A DNA stretch of 64,000 bases, taken from UBA4736 sp002404015. Its GTDB lineage: Bacteria; Chloroflexota; Dormibacteria; Dormibacterales; Dormibacteraceae. The stretch's first letter is position 1. Every line of letters starts with the position of its first letter. Shown here in pieces: positions 1 to 7,589 of this stretch. The position numbers were made by a program, and so were the translations under genes. Below the pieces are notes generated by a model that saw only the letters and a program-made list of their open reading frames with translations, was not told the origin of the DNA and searched no databases. The stretch is taken from contig DAIOCN010000009.1 in assembly GCA_036747295.1 (NCBI GenBank), forward strand, positions 1-64,000, given 5' to 3'.

Positions 1-34
1 ATAACTACCGCCTATCCGATTGACATAGGAGCGT

Positions 35-324
35 CTCCCCCCGCGGGCGGGGGGAAGAGTAGCTGACGGCCCCCACCCAGCCAATCGGGGCGTGCCCTCA
101 ACATGGAGGGTGTCCGAGCCAGGGGCGGATGAGCGCTTTCCCTGCCAGAGGGTTCTGCGGAACATCTCTCGGGGAGAACCGCGCCGCCGCCCAGGGCAAG
201 GAGAGAAGTGGACTGCTGAGGATGTCGTGCCGAGAGGCGCCGTCGGTGGCTGCCATTTGAGCACTGCGATTGGTTGGTCCGGACTCTCCCTGGCTTGGCG
301 AAATCGAAGTCGGAGGTGGAGCAG
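35..324 (+). ncRNA. Candidate IS110 left end encoding a bridge RNA
   Basis: About 290 bases without a supported gene lie upstream of the transposase. IS110-group elements are known to encode a structured bridge RNA here that pairs with donor and target DNA. What is visible is a perfect 8-bp G/C hairpin with a 2-base loop at 37-54. I could not derive guide loops by eye, so placing the RNA here rests on family architecture. Short antisense and overlapping reading frames in this stretch look like random high-GC frames. Confidence 0.4.
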
Positions 325-1545
325 ATGATTTTCGTCGGCATTGATTGGTCGGAGAAGCAGCACGAGGTGGAGCTGCAGGACGGCTCTGGCAGGGTTCTCA
401 AACGGCTGCGGGTGGGAGCCGATGTCAAAGGCTTGAGGCTCTTGCAGGAGACCCTGACCGAGGCGGCCGAGGAGCCGGGTCAGGTAGTAATCGGGATCGA
501 GGCCACCCAGGGACTGCTGGTGAACTTCTTGGTCGGCAGCGGCTACCAGGTGCTTCCTGTGAACCCGCTGCTGTCCGCCCGGAGCCGTGAAGCCGAGGCG
601 CCGGCGAAGGCTAAGTCGGATCGAGGTGATGCCCACCTGCTGAGCAACCTGGTGCGGACCCGGCGCCAAGACCTGCGACCGTTGGCCGGCGACAGCGAGG
701 AGGCCCAGGTGGTCAGGATCCGGGCTCACACTCAGGCCCGCCTGGTCCGGCACCATCAGCGCCTTCGCTCTCAGCTTCGCAGCGCCCTCAGCAAGTTCTT
801 TCCGGCCGCGGTCAGCCTGCTCGGGGAGGAGGAGACCGATCTACGCGACGCATTGGCTGTGCTCTCGGTGGCGTCCAACCCGCAGCTGGCCCGGCGACTG
901 TCCATTAATCGCTTGAAGTCACTTCTGGCCAGCCATGGCCGGCAGCGCAACATCGACCTCAAGGCCGCTCAGATTCAGGCGCTGCTGCGTTCGCCTCAAC
1001 CGCAGCTCAGCTCGCCCCGCCTGGTCTCGGCTTATGGCGACGAGGTCCGCTCGTTGGTACGGGTCCTACTCCAGGTTCGCGCCGAGTTGAGCCAGCTGGA
1101 GGCCGAGCTGACCACGGATTTTGAAAAGCACCCGGACGCCGAGATCTACTGCAGTCTTCCCGGACTTGGCTTCGTCCTCGGCGCCCGGGTTTTGGGCGAT
1201 ATGGGGGATGACCCCACTCGCTTCCACAATGCTAAATCGCGCAAGAACTTCGCTGGCAACGCCCCGATCACGCGCAGCTCGGGCAAGTACCGCGCCGCGT
1301 TCCGGCGCATCGCCCGCAACCGTCTCCTCGCCGACAGTTGCTTCCTCTGGGCCAACTCGGCCATCACCGCCTCGCCCGGCGCTCGCCGCTACTACGACCA
1401 GCTCCGTGCCCGCGGAAACACTCACAACGAGGCCTGCCGCGCTCTCGCCAACAGGCTCATCGGCATCCTCCACGGCTGCCTCCGGACTCGCCAGCTCTAT
1501 CACGAATCCCTCGCTTGGACGTCCCCGCTCGAGGAGGCCGCCTGA
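325..1545 (+). CDS. IS110-family transposase (DEDD recombinase)
   Basis: 406-residue bridge-RNA-guided DDE/DEDD-type transposase of the IS110 family. The N-terminal RuvC-like domain shows the acidic signature: D in FVGIDWSEKQ, E in VVIGIEATQG and the pair in KSDRGDAHLL. The C-terminal Transposase_20 domain begins at LPGLGFVLGARVLGDMGD and contains the TRSSGKYRAAFRR segment where the family's catalytic serine lies. Start ATG 325 is chosen because CGGAGGTGG precedes it at good spacing and the conserved FVGID motif follows at once; a longer reading from 274 has no ribosome site. Length is normal and the frame is intact, so the element may be active. The gene faces the convergent threonine aldolase gene. 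Confidence 0.93.
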   Translation: MIFVGIDWSEKQHEVELQDGSGRVLKRLRVGADVKGLRLLQETLTEAAEEPGQVVIGIEATQGLLVNFLVGSGYQVLPVNPLLSARSREAEAPAKAKSDRGDAHLLSNLVRTRRQDLRPLAGDSEEAQVVRIRAHTQARLVRHHQRLRSQLRSALSKFFPAAVSLLGEEETDLRDALAVLSVASNPQLARRLSINRLKSLLASHGRQRNIDLKAAQIQALLRSPQPQLSSPRLVSAYGDEVRSLVRVLLQVRAELSQLEAELTTDFEKHPDAEIYCSLPGLGFVLGARVLGDMGDDPTRFHNAKSRKNFAGNAPITRSSGKYRAAFRRIARNRLLADSCFLWANSAITASPGARRYYDQLRARGNTHNEACRALANRLIGILHGCLRTRQLYHESLAWTSPLEEAA

Positions 1546-1611
1546 CGTCTTACACCCCTGGGATGTACTCCCCCCGCGAGCGCGCGAAGGAACAGCCGAG
1601 CTGCTGACCGG

Positions 1612-2628
1612 CTAGCTGCCGGCTAGAACCTCTGACACGACTCGTAGCGTCTGCTGGACGCCGGCCGCGTCCACGCCGTTGTGGGTGACGAAGCGGACCC
1701 GGTGGCCGCCGCCGCCTCCCAGGACCCCCTCTCGCGAGCAGCGCTCGAGGAAGTCGGCGGTGGGCATCGGCCGCACGTTGAAGACGACGATGTTGGTCTG
1801 GACCCGGCTCAGGTCGAGCTCGATACCGTCGATCTCGGCCAGCCCCTCGGCGAGGGTGCGGGCGTTGGCGTGGTCCTCGGCCAGACGCGCGATTCCGTTG
1901 TCGAGCGAGTGCAGGCCGGCCGCCGCCAGCTGGCCCGCCTCGCGCCAGCCGCCGCCCAGGGCCTTGCGCCAGCGGCGAGCCGAGTCGATGAAGGGCTGGG
2001 GCCCGCAGAGCACGCTGCCGACTGGAGCGCCCAGCCCCTTCGAGACGCAGAACGTGACGGTGTCGGCGCAGTCCGCGAGCACCCGCGCCTCGACGACCAG
2101 CGCCGCCGCCGCGTTGAAGATGCGAGCGCCGTCCATGTGGACCACGACCTGGTGGCGGGCCGCCGCCTCCTGCAGCTGCCGCAGGTCCGCCAGGGGCCAG
2201 GCCACCCCACCCTGCCGGTTGTGGGTGTTTTCGATCGACACGGCGGCCGTGGTCGGCTGGTGAACGTCGTCGAGTGGCCGCACGGCGTTCTCTAACTGCT
2301 CCGCGGAGATGATCCCCAGCTCGGTGGTGAGCGGCCGGATCTGGATCCCGCCCAGCGCCGCGGCGCCGGCGCCTTCGCTGAGGAAGAGGTGAGAGTCGGA
2401 GTCGGCGATGATCTCGTTCCCCGGACGGGCGTGGGCGAGGACGGCGAGCAGGTTGGCCATTGTGCCGCTGGCGACGAAAAGCCCGGCTTCCTTGCCCATG
2501 AGCTCGGCCGCCCGCTCCTGCAGCCGGTTGACGGTCGGGTCCTCGCCGAAGACGTCGTCGCCGACGGGCGCCTCCGCCATCACCCGCCGCATCTCCGGCG
2601 ACGGCATGGTGAGGGTGTCCGAACGCAT
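1612..2628 (-). CDS. ltaE: Low-specificity L-threonine aldolase
   Basis: 338-residue PLP enzyme of the beta-eliminating lyase family that cleaves threonine or allo-threonine to glycine and acetaldehyde. It opens with the family's usual RSDTLTMPSPEMR motif, followed by GDDVFGEDPTVNRLQ and LFVASGTMANLLA. The PLP lysine lies in FCVSKGLGAPVGSVLCG and the aspartate segment is HMDGARIFNA. ATG 2628 is chosen because family members start at this MRSDT. Reading further upstream to 2703 adds 25 residues encoded by a dispersed intergenic repeat (2649-2762), so that extension is probably not translated. The gene is convergent with the IS transposase; upstream is the repeat and then the phasin-like gene in the same orientation. 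Confidence 0.93.
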   Translation of the reverse strand: MRSDTLTMPSPEMRRVMAEAPVGDDVFGEDPTVNRLQERAAELMGKEAGLFVASGTMANLLAVLAHARPGNEIIADSDSHLFLSEGAGAAALGGIQIRPLTTELGIISAEQLENAVRPLDDVHQPTTAAVSIENTHNRQGGVAWPLADLRQLQEAAARHQVVVHMDGARIFNAAAALVVEARVLADCADTVTFCVSKGLGAPVGSVLCGPQPFIDSARRWRKALGGGWREAGQLAAAGLHSLDNGIARLAEDHANARTLAEGLAEIDGIELDLSRVQTNIVVFNVRPMPTADFLERCSREGVLGGGGGHRVRFVTHNGVDAAGVQQTLRVVSEVLAGS

Positions 2629-2648
2629 ATCAACGATGCGCTTCGCTT

Positions 2649-2762
2649 CGGGGGAGGACCCTACGGCTCCTCCCCCGGACCCTGCCTCCCTTGCAGAACT
2701 CATTTCGCCTGGCGCGCGATTGGAATTCGGGACTCAAACGGGCCGGCGGAGCCGGCCCTACC
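2649..2762 (-). repeat. Compound three-hairpin repeat, copy A
   Basis: Minus-oriented copy of a roughly 115-base intergenic repeat found eight times in the window. Read on the minus strand it contains hairpin 1 (GCCGGCTCCGCCGGC), a conserved spacer GAGTCCCGAATTCCAATCGC, a weak hairpin 2 (GGGAGG region) and hairpin 3 (GGGGGAGGA paired with TCCTCCCCC). It belongs to the GCCGGC subtype with copies B and F. It lies between the phasin-like gene and ltaE, both on the minus strand. Confidence 0.85.
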
Positions 2763-2781
2763 TGCGGCGATTTCTCTCTCT

Positions 2782-3306
2782 CTATGAGCTCGAGCTGCTT
2801 CCGTTGCCGCTTTCGCCTGTTGAGGCTGCGCTCTTGCGGGCCGCCGTGGTCGTTCGCCTGGCTCGGGTGGTGGTCTTCTTGGCCGCGGTTTTGGCCGTGG
2901 CCGCCCGCTTGGTGGCGCTGCTCTTGGTCGCGGTCGTCCGCTTGGCGGCGCCGGCCTTGGCGGTTGTGGCCCGGCGGGACGCGGTGCGACGCGTGCTGCT
3001 GGTGGCGCGGGCCGCCGACGAGGCCCCGGCCCTGGCTATGCGCTCGATCTGTCGCGTCAGGTCGTCGATCCGCCGGGTCAGCTTGTCGAGGTCAGCCTGG
3101 GTGGCCGCGCGGCTCAGCCGCTTCTCGACGTCTCGCAAACCCGCGTGGAGGCTCTTCTGGCCCTCGCGGATGTTCTTCTCGACCTGCTTGAGCAGGTTGT
3201 CGGGGACCCGCTTCTGAACGTCGCGGACCACGTTCCTGGCGGTCGAGCGGGCCTGGTCGATCAGGTTGCCGCGGCTCGTTGACGCACGCTTCTTGGCTTT
3301 GCTCAT
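2782..3306 (-). CDS. Phasin-like protein with histone H1-like tail
   Basis: 174 residues in two parts. Residues 1-90 are charged, helical and probably coiled coil (LIDQARSTARNVVRDVQKR; VEKNIREGQKSLHAGLRDVE; DLDKLTRRIDDLTRQIERI). Residues 95-165 are a lysine/arginine/alanine/threonine-rich low-complexity tail like histone H1 or the AlgP/PhaF tails, ending in a short serine run. This resembles PhaF-type polyhydroxyalkanoate granule proteins that also bind DNA; the assignment is inference supported by the divergent PhaR-like gene 70 bases away. AGGAGG sits just before ATG 3306. No signal peptide or membrane segment. It could instead be a nucleoid-associated protein unrelated to granules. Confidence 0.7.
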   Translation of the reverse strand: MSKAKKRASTSRGNLIDQARSTARNVVRDVQKRVPDNLLKQVEKNIREGQKSLHAGLRDVEKRLSRAATQADLDKLTRRIDDLTRQIERIARAGASSAARATSSTRRTASRRATTAKAGAAKRTTATKSSATKRAATAKTAAKKTTTRARRTTTAARKSAASTGESGNGSSSSS

Positions 3307-3348
3307 GGATCTCGTCCTCCTATTGGATGGGAGTCGGCCTGCAGAGCA

Positions 3349-3363
3349 TAACGCAATGCGTTA
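3349..3363. promoter_or_regulatory. Perfect 15-bp palindrome, probable operator of the phaR-like gene
   Basis: TAACGCAATGCGTTA is a perfect 7+1+7 inverted repeat in the 70-base gap between the divergent phasin-like and PhaR-like genes. It overlaps the upstream edge of the putative -10 TAGAAT (3362-3367) for the PhaR-like gene. PhaR proteins are known autorepressors that bind TGC/GCA-rich sites, which this resembles. Inference: the regulator binds here to control itself and the divergent gene. Confidence 0.6.
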
Positions 3364-3376
3364 GAATGATCACGTC

Positions 3377-3898
3377 ATGCCCTCCCACAAGCATCTCATC
3401 AAGAAGTACGCCAACCGCAAGCTTTATGACACGCAGACGAGCCGCTACATCACGCTCGACGGTATCTCGGAGCTCGTTCGCGAAGGCCACGATATCCAGG
3501 TGATCGACCGCGAGACCGCCCGCGACCTGACGCCGCTCATCCTCTCCCAGATCGTCATGAGCGAGGAGAAGCGCGGCGGCAGCCTCGACGAGCTGACCGG
3601 CGGCGAGCGCATCCAGGAGCGCGGCCAGGCCCTGCTCGACTACGTGCGCCGGACCCTCAGCGTCCCGGCCGCCATCGTCGGCGGCGAGGTCGGCCGCCGC
3701 AAGGACGACTTCGAGGAGCTGATCGACACTGCCGTCGAGCAGGCGCTCCAGCGCCTGAGCATTCCCAGCCGGCGTGACATCGAGGCCCTCAACAGGAAAC
3801 TCGACCGGCTCGACAAGCGCCTCCAGAGCGTGCAGAGCCCCCGCCCCAACGGTCGGCCTAAGGCGACCCGTACACAAAAGGTCGCTGCCCGGTCGTAA
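3377..3898 (+). CDS. PhaR-like polyhydroxyalkanoate synthesis regulator
   Basis: 173 residues. The first 65 match the PHB/PHA accumulation regulator DNA-binding domain: HLIKKYANRKLYDTQTSRYI, then TLDGISELVREGHDIQVIDR and DLTPLILSQIVMSEEKRGG. The remainder is helical and charged (residues 75-150), ending in a basic tail. In well-studied bacteria PhaR binds PHA granules and represses phasin genes, and here a phasin-like gene is divergent. No Shine-Dalgarno is seen; TAGAAT lies 9 bases before ATG 3377, so a leaderless message is likely. The last 41 bases overlap the convergent DUF881 gene. No PHA synthase gene lies in the window, so the target polymer is unproven. Confidence 0.85.
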   Translation: MPSHKHLIKKYANRKLYDTQTSRYITLDGISELVREGHDIQVIDRETARDLTPLILSQIVMSEEKRGGSLDELTGGERIQERGQALLDYVRRTLSVPAAIVGGEVGRRKDDFEELIDTAVEQALQRLSIPSRRDIEALNRKLDRLDKRLQSVQSPRPNGRPKATRTQKVAARS

Positions 3899-4529
3899 CG
3901 GTCATCCGGAGGTCGGCCTCGGTCCGGTAGGTCGCCACCTTCACGCGCTGGTCGGCGTGCAGCGAGCGCGTCATCGCCAGCGCCACCGCCTCCATCTGGG
4001 CGGGGTCCCCGATCGCCGCCAGCGCCCAGGGCCCCCTGGCCGCCACCCCGTCCATGCTGACGCCGTCAGACCCGCTCTTGAAGACCGTCCCGGTGATGAC
4101 GCGGCGGTCGTTGACGGCGATCGCCTCGGCCCCCGCGATCCGCAGGTTGTTCATGGCGTCCTGCAGGTCGAACGCGTTGAGGGGGGCGTCGATCGTGATC
4201 ACCACGCCCGGGCCGTGCACGGGCACGACACCCTCGACCGTCTTCAGCCGCTGAGCCTCCTCGGCCAACGCGCGGCCGGCGGCTGCGCCCGGTCCGGCGC
4301 CCTTCAGGCCGTCGCGCTGGATGGCGAGGCCCTCGGCCTGGCTGGAGAGGTTCTCATTGGCCCGGTGTAGGTCGTCGATCAGGAACGCCAGCGAGGTGTT
4401 GTCCTGGCCCTCCAGGCTGCGCACCACCTCGGCCTGGCTGCGCACCTGCACGATCGCCACGAAGGCGATCAGCCCAGCCAGGCCACCGACCACGACCAGG
4501 TTCCGCAGCCGCTCAGATGGGCTGCGCAT
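3858..4529 (-). CDS. DUF881 family membrane-anchored protein (second of pair)
   Basis: 223 residues: one N-terminal transmembrane helix (about residues 9-27, LVVVGGLAGLIAFVAIVQV), a coiled-coil stretch (28-95), then the DUF881 fold with VPVHGPGVVITIDAP, DLQDAMNNLRIAGAEAIAVNDRRV and WALAAIGDPAQMEAV. DUF881 proteins are usually found in pairs near division genes in Gram-positives; their function is unknown. The gene overlaps its paralogue (4513-5235) by 17 bases and its 3' end overlaps the convergent PhaR-like gene by 41 bases. Confidence 0.85.
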   Translation of the reverse strand: MRSPSERLRNLVVVGGLAGLIAFVAIVQVRSQAEVVRSLEGQDNTSLAFLIDDLHRANENLSSQAEGLAIQRDGLKGAGPGAAAGRALAEEAQRLKTVEGVVPVHGPGVVITIDAPLNAFDLQDAMNNLRIAGAEAIAVNDRRVITGTVFKSGSDGVSMDGVAARGPWALAAIGDPAQMEAVALAMTRSLHADQRVKVATYRTEADLRMTVTTGQRPFVYGSP

Positions 4530-5235
4530 AGGTCACCTCGAGGTTGGAGTCGTAGGCGGGCAGGCTCACGTCCGGCCCGCCGCTCCAGTCCATCTGGAGC
4601 TGGAACTCGCGCTGGCGCAGCTTGAGGTCACCCAGGCTGGCGGGGTCGCCCAGCACCTGCTCCATCTGGTTTCGATTGCCGACCGCCTTGATGGTGAACG
4701 GCGAGGTCAGCGGAGGTCCCTGGTCGATCAGCAGCGCGCTCCCGCTGCCTCGGAAGGCGCTGGCCGGAGTGATGCGGCGGCCGCTCACCGAGACGCCCTC
4801 GGCGCCACCCTCCCAGAGCGCGTTGACGACATCCTGGGCATCCTGGACGTTCACAAGGTAGCCGCTGCGCCCGGCGGGCGCGGAGCCGGGCCGCCCGTTG
4901 GCCAGCTGTACCGTGACACCGGGGCCTCTGAGCGGCGTGACGCCGGCGTGCGCGCGCAGCCCGTCCACCTCCTGCTGCAGGCTGCGGGTCGACTCCGAAC
5001 GCTGGGCCGCCTGGCCTTCCAGGCCCGCGATCTCCGCTCGCAGCGCGCTCACCAGCCGGCGCGCGGAAGCGTTCGTCCGCTCCAGGTCCATGACGCTGTT
5101 CAGCAGGGCCTGGTTGCGCTCGACCCGGTTCGAGGGATTGATCAGCTGGATGCGCAGCTGGCCCGCCAGCAGGAAGCCGAAGAGGAGCGCCGTGAGGGCG
5201 ATCAGGGTGTATCCGCCGAGGCGGTTCCGGTTCAT
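4513..5235 (-). CDS. DUF881 family membrane-anchored protein (first of pair)
   Basis: 240 residues with an N-terminal transmembrane helix (YTLIALTALLFGFLLAGQL), a coiled coil (about 35-95) and a DUF881 domain: VTPLRGPGVTVQL, YLVNVQDAQDVVNALWEGGAEGVSVSGRRI and IKAVGNRNQMEQVLGDP. It is a paralogue of the next gene; the two are co-transcribed with overlapping ends. It is divergent from glutamate dehydrogenase, and the 71-base gap should hold both promoters. Function unknown; probably an extracytoplasmic component linked to envelope or division. Confidence 0.85.
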   Translation of the reverse strand: MNRNRLGGYTLIALTALLFGFLLAGQLRIQLINPSNRVERNQALLNSVMDLERTNASARRLVSALRAEIAGLEGQAAQRSESTRSLQQEVDGLRAHAGVTPLRGPGVTVQLANGRPGSAPAGRSGYLVNVQDAQDVVNALWEGGAEGVSVSGRRITPASAFRGSGSALLIDQGPPLTSPFTIKAVGNRNQMEQVLGDPASLGDLKLRQREFQLQMDWSGGPDVSLPAYDSNLEVTYAQPI

Positions 5236-5306
5236 GGGGAGGGTTGTTAGTATCGGGTCTCGAGGGGCGCCGCCTGCAGCGGGGCCGCGGAGCGAGGAGA
5301 CATCGA

Positions 5307-6566
5307 ATGGCGGTCGACCTGAAGTCGCAGTCGGCGTTCGCCACCGCCCAGCAACGGTTCGACACCGCAGCCGACGTGATGGGCATGTCGGACGACGTGC
5401 GCAGCATGCTGCGCGAGGTCAAGCGGGAGCTGACCGTCCACTTCCCGGTCCGCCACGACGACGGCGGGGTGAAGGTTTACACGGGCTACCGCGTCCAGCA
5501 CAACATCAGCCGGGGCCCCGCCAAGGGCGGCCTCCGCTACTCGCCCGAGGTGTCGCTGGACACCATCAAGGCGCTGGCCATGCTGATGACCTGGAAATGC
5601 GGCGTGGTCGGCATCCCGTACGGAGGCGCCAAGGGCGGGGTGACCGTCGACCCCAAGGCCCTCTCCATGAACGAGCTCGAGCACCTGACCCGCCGCTACG
5701 CGACCGAGATCGCGCTCTTGATCGGCCCCGAGAAGGACATCCCGGCGCCCGACCTGGGCACCGATCCCCAGGTGATGGCCTGGATCATGGACACCATCTC
5801 GATGCACTCCGGCCACTCCGTGACGGCCTCCGTCACCGGGAAGCCGGTCGACGTGGGCGGCTCCGAGGGCCGCACCGAGGCGGCCGGCCGGGGTGTGACC
5901 TACCTGACGCTGGAGGCGCTCAAGTACCTCCACATCGAGGACGAGACGCCCACCGTCGCCGTCCAGGGATTCGGCAAGGTCGGCCGCTCCACCGCCCGCC
6001 TGCTGCATGAGGCCGGTCTGCGTGTCGTCGCGGTCAGCGACTCCAAGGGCGCCGTGCACAACCCGCGCGGTCTCGACCTCGAAGCGCTCAGCGAGCACCG
6101 CCAGTTCCGCGGGGGTGTCTCTGGCTTCAAGAAGGCGGAGGACATCTCCAACGCCGACCTGCTGGCGCTGCCGGTCGCGGTCCTGGTCCCGGCCGCCGTG
6201 GAGCGCCAGATCAACGAGTCCAACGCCGACAGCGTGCGCGCCCGCCTGATCACCGAGGCGGCCAACGCCGCGGTGACGCCCGAGGCCGACGCCGTCCTCC
6301 ACGAGCGGGGCGTTTTCCTGGTCCCCGACATCCTTGCCAACGCGGGCGGCGTCGTCGTGTCGTACTTCGAGTGGGTGCAGGACCTCCAGGCCTTCTTCTG
6401 GGAGGAGGAGGAGATCAACACCAAGCTCCACCACGTGATCACGCGGGCCTTCTACGAGGTCCTCCACATGAGCGTCAACAAGCGGATCGACATGCGCACG
6501 GCGGCCTACGTGATCGCCGTCCAGCGGGTGGCCAACGCCACCAAGGTGCGAGGGATCTATCCGTAG
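5307..6566 (+). CDS. gdhA: Glutamate dehydrogenase (Glu/Leu/Phe/Val family)
   Basis: 419 residues. Interconverts glutamate and 2-oxoglutarate plus ammonia with NAD(P). Substrate and catalytic segments are RGPAKGGLRYSPEVSLDTIKALAMLMTWKC, GIPYGGAKGGV and PAPDLGTDPQVMAWIMD. The Rossmann domain shows VAVQGFGKVGRSTA and the C-terminal LVPAAVERQINESN and ANAGGVVVSYFEWVQD are canonical. ATG 5307 follows GAGGAGA at proper spacing; a possible -10 TAGTAT lies at 5248-5253. Size and motifs fit the roughly 415-residue hexameric GDHs. Its stop overlaps the presumed start of the downstream epimerase gene. Confidence 0.95.
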   Translation: MAVDLKSQSAFATAQQRFDTAADVMGMSDDVRSMLREVKRELTVHFPVRHDDGGVKVYTGYRVQHNISRGPAKGGLRYSPEVSLDTIKALAMLMTWKCGVVGIPYGGAKGGVTVDPKALSMNELEHLTRRYATEIALLIGPEKDIPAPDLGTDPQVMAWIMDTISMHSGHSVTASVTGKPVDVGGSEGRTEAAGRGVTYLTLEALKYLHIEDETPTVAVQGFGKVGRSTARLLHEAGLRVVAVSDSKGAVHNPRGLDLEALSEHRQFRGGVSGFKKAEDISNADLLALPVAVLVPAAVERQINESNADSVRARLITEAANAAVTPEADAVLHERGVFLVPDILANAGGVVVSYFEWVQDLQAFFWEEEEINTKLHHVITRAFYEVLHMSVNKRIDMRTAAYVIAVQRVANATKVRGIYP

Positions 6567-7585
6567 GTAGCCGAGTCCTCGTCACCGGCGTCTCCCAGTT
6601 TGTGGGCGGGAACCTGGCCCGCCGGCTCGAGCAGCGTCCCGACATCGACGCGATCTTCGGGATCGACATCGCCGACCCCACGCTGGTGCTGGAGCGCACC
6701 GACTTCGTCCACGCCGACACCCGCCACTCCACGCTGACCAAGCTGGTGCGTGGCCTGGAAGTGGACACCGTGATCCACGCGGCCGTCCTCACGGACAGCA
6801 CCGAGCCCGCGCGCGTCGTGCACGAAACCAACGTGATCGGCACCATGAACCTGCTCGCCGCCTGCGCGGGCGTGGGCAGCCCGGTTCGCAAGCTGGTTGT
6901 GAAATCAGGTGCGGCGGTCTACGGCGCCCACCCCGAAGGGCCCTCATTCATACGCGAATCGATGGCGGGCCAGCGGCCGGCTCGGACGGGGCTGGAACGC
7001 GACCTGCTGGAGATGGAGCAGCTGGTGCACGACTTCGCGATCCGCAACGCGGCGGTCAGCGTGACCACCCTTCGCCTCGGTCCCCGGCTCGGCCGGCGGG
7101 CGCCCACGCCGCTCTCGAGCGCCTTCCGGCCGCGGGCGGTGGTCCGCTTCGCCGGCTACGACCCCCGGCTCCAGCTGCTCTCGGAGGATGACGCGGTGGA
7201 AGCGCTCTACCGAGCCGTCATCGCGGACCACCGGGGGGTCTTCAACGTGTGCGGGGAGGGAGTTCTTCTGCTGACCCAGGCGATCGGCCTGGCGGGCCGC
7301 CGCGACCTCCCCGTGCTGGTACTGGGCGGCCCGGCGGGACGGCTGGCGGTGCGGGCGATGACCGGCGCGGACCTGCCGGAGTACGGCCTGGACCTGCTCC
7401 GCTACGGGCTGGTCCTGGACTGCTCGGCGCTGGAGGGCGAGTTCGGCTGGCGCCCGGCCCGCTCGACCCGCGAGGTCATGATGGAGTTCGTGAGCTGGAT
7501 GGGAAGCGAGCACGAGGAGACGCCCCAGCCCCAAGAGTACGAGCTCAACGCCTACCTCCGCCGGCGCCGGCTGGGCGGGCGCTGA
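6563..7585 (+). CDS. NAD-dependent epimerase/dehydratase, start codon unclear
   Basis: About 340 residues of the extended SDR family. The dinucleotide motif is VLVTGVSQFVGGNLARRL, then DTVIHAAVLTDSTEP and NVIGTMNLLAAC. The catalytic region has KSGAAVYGAHPEGPSF in place of a classical YxxxK pair, so activity as an epimerase is uncertain. The frame has no ATG, GTG or TTG between the end of gdhA and the Rossmann motif. GTA at 6563, about 8 bases after AGGG, is the nearest plausible initiation point; the first upstream ATG in frame (6371) lies deep inside gdhA. The next gene is an acyltransferase, so a lipid-related role is possible. Confidence 0.75.
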   Translation, partial: VGSRVLVTGVSQFVGGNLARRLEQRPDIDAIFGIDIADPTLVLERTDFVHADTRHSTLTKLVRGLEVDTVIHAAVLTDSTEPARVVHETNVIGTMNLLAACAGVGSPVRKLVVKSGAAVYGAHPEGPSFIRESMAGQRPARTGLERDLLEMEQLVHDFAIRNAAVSVTTLRLGPRLGRRAPTPLSSAFRPRAVVRFAGYDPRLQLLSEDDAVEALYRAVIADHRGVFNVCGEGVLLLTQAIGLAGRRDLPVLVLGGPAGRLAVRAMTGADLPEYGLDLLRYGLVLDCSALEGEFGWRPARSTREVMMEFVSWMGSEHEETPQPQEYELNAYLRRRRLGGR

Positions 7586-7589
7586 CCGG

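Larger units (their letters stand above)
35..1578 (+). mobile_element. IS110-family insertion sequence, ends tentative
   Basis: One transposase gene (325-1545) with about 290 bases of non-coding DNA before it and only about 30 after. That asymmetry is typical of IS110-group elements, whose long left end encodes the bridge RNA. No terminal inverted repeats are visible, as expected for the family. The 11-mer CTCCCCCCGCG occurs at 35-45 and again at 1568-1578, on either side of the gene, and both copies begin with CT. I use it as a tentative direct-repeat boundary; this is inference. The element could extend left beyond base 35 or beyond the window. Alternative: the repeat is a chance G/C-rich match. 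Confidence 0.5.

Noticed and set aside
1..324. Small ORFs on both strands upstream of the IS110 transposase
   Set aside because: No ribosome sites, no family resemblance, and they overlap one another; the region is better explained as the non-coding left end of the element.
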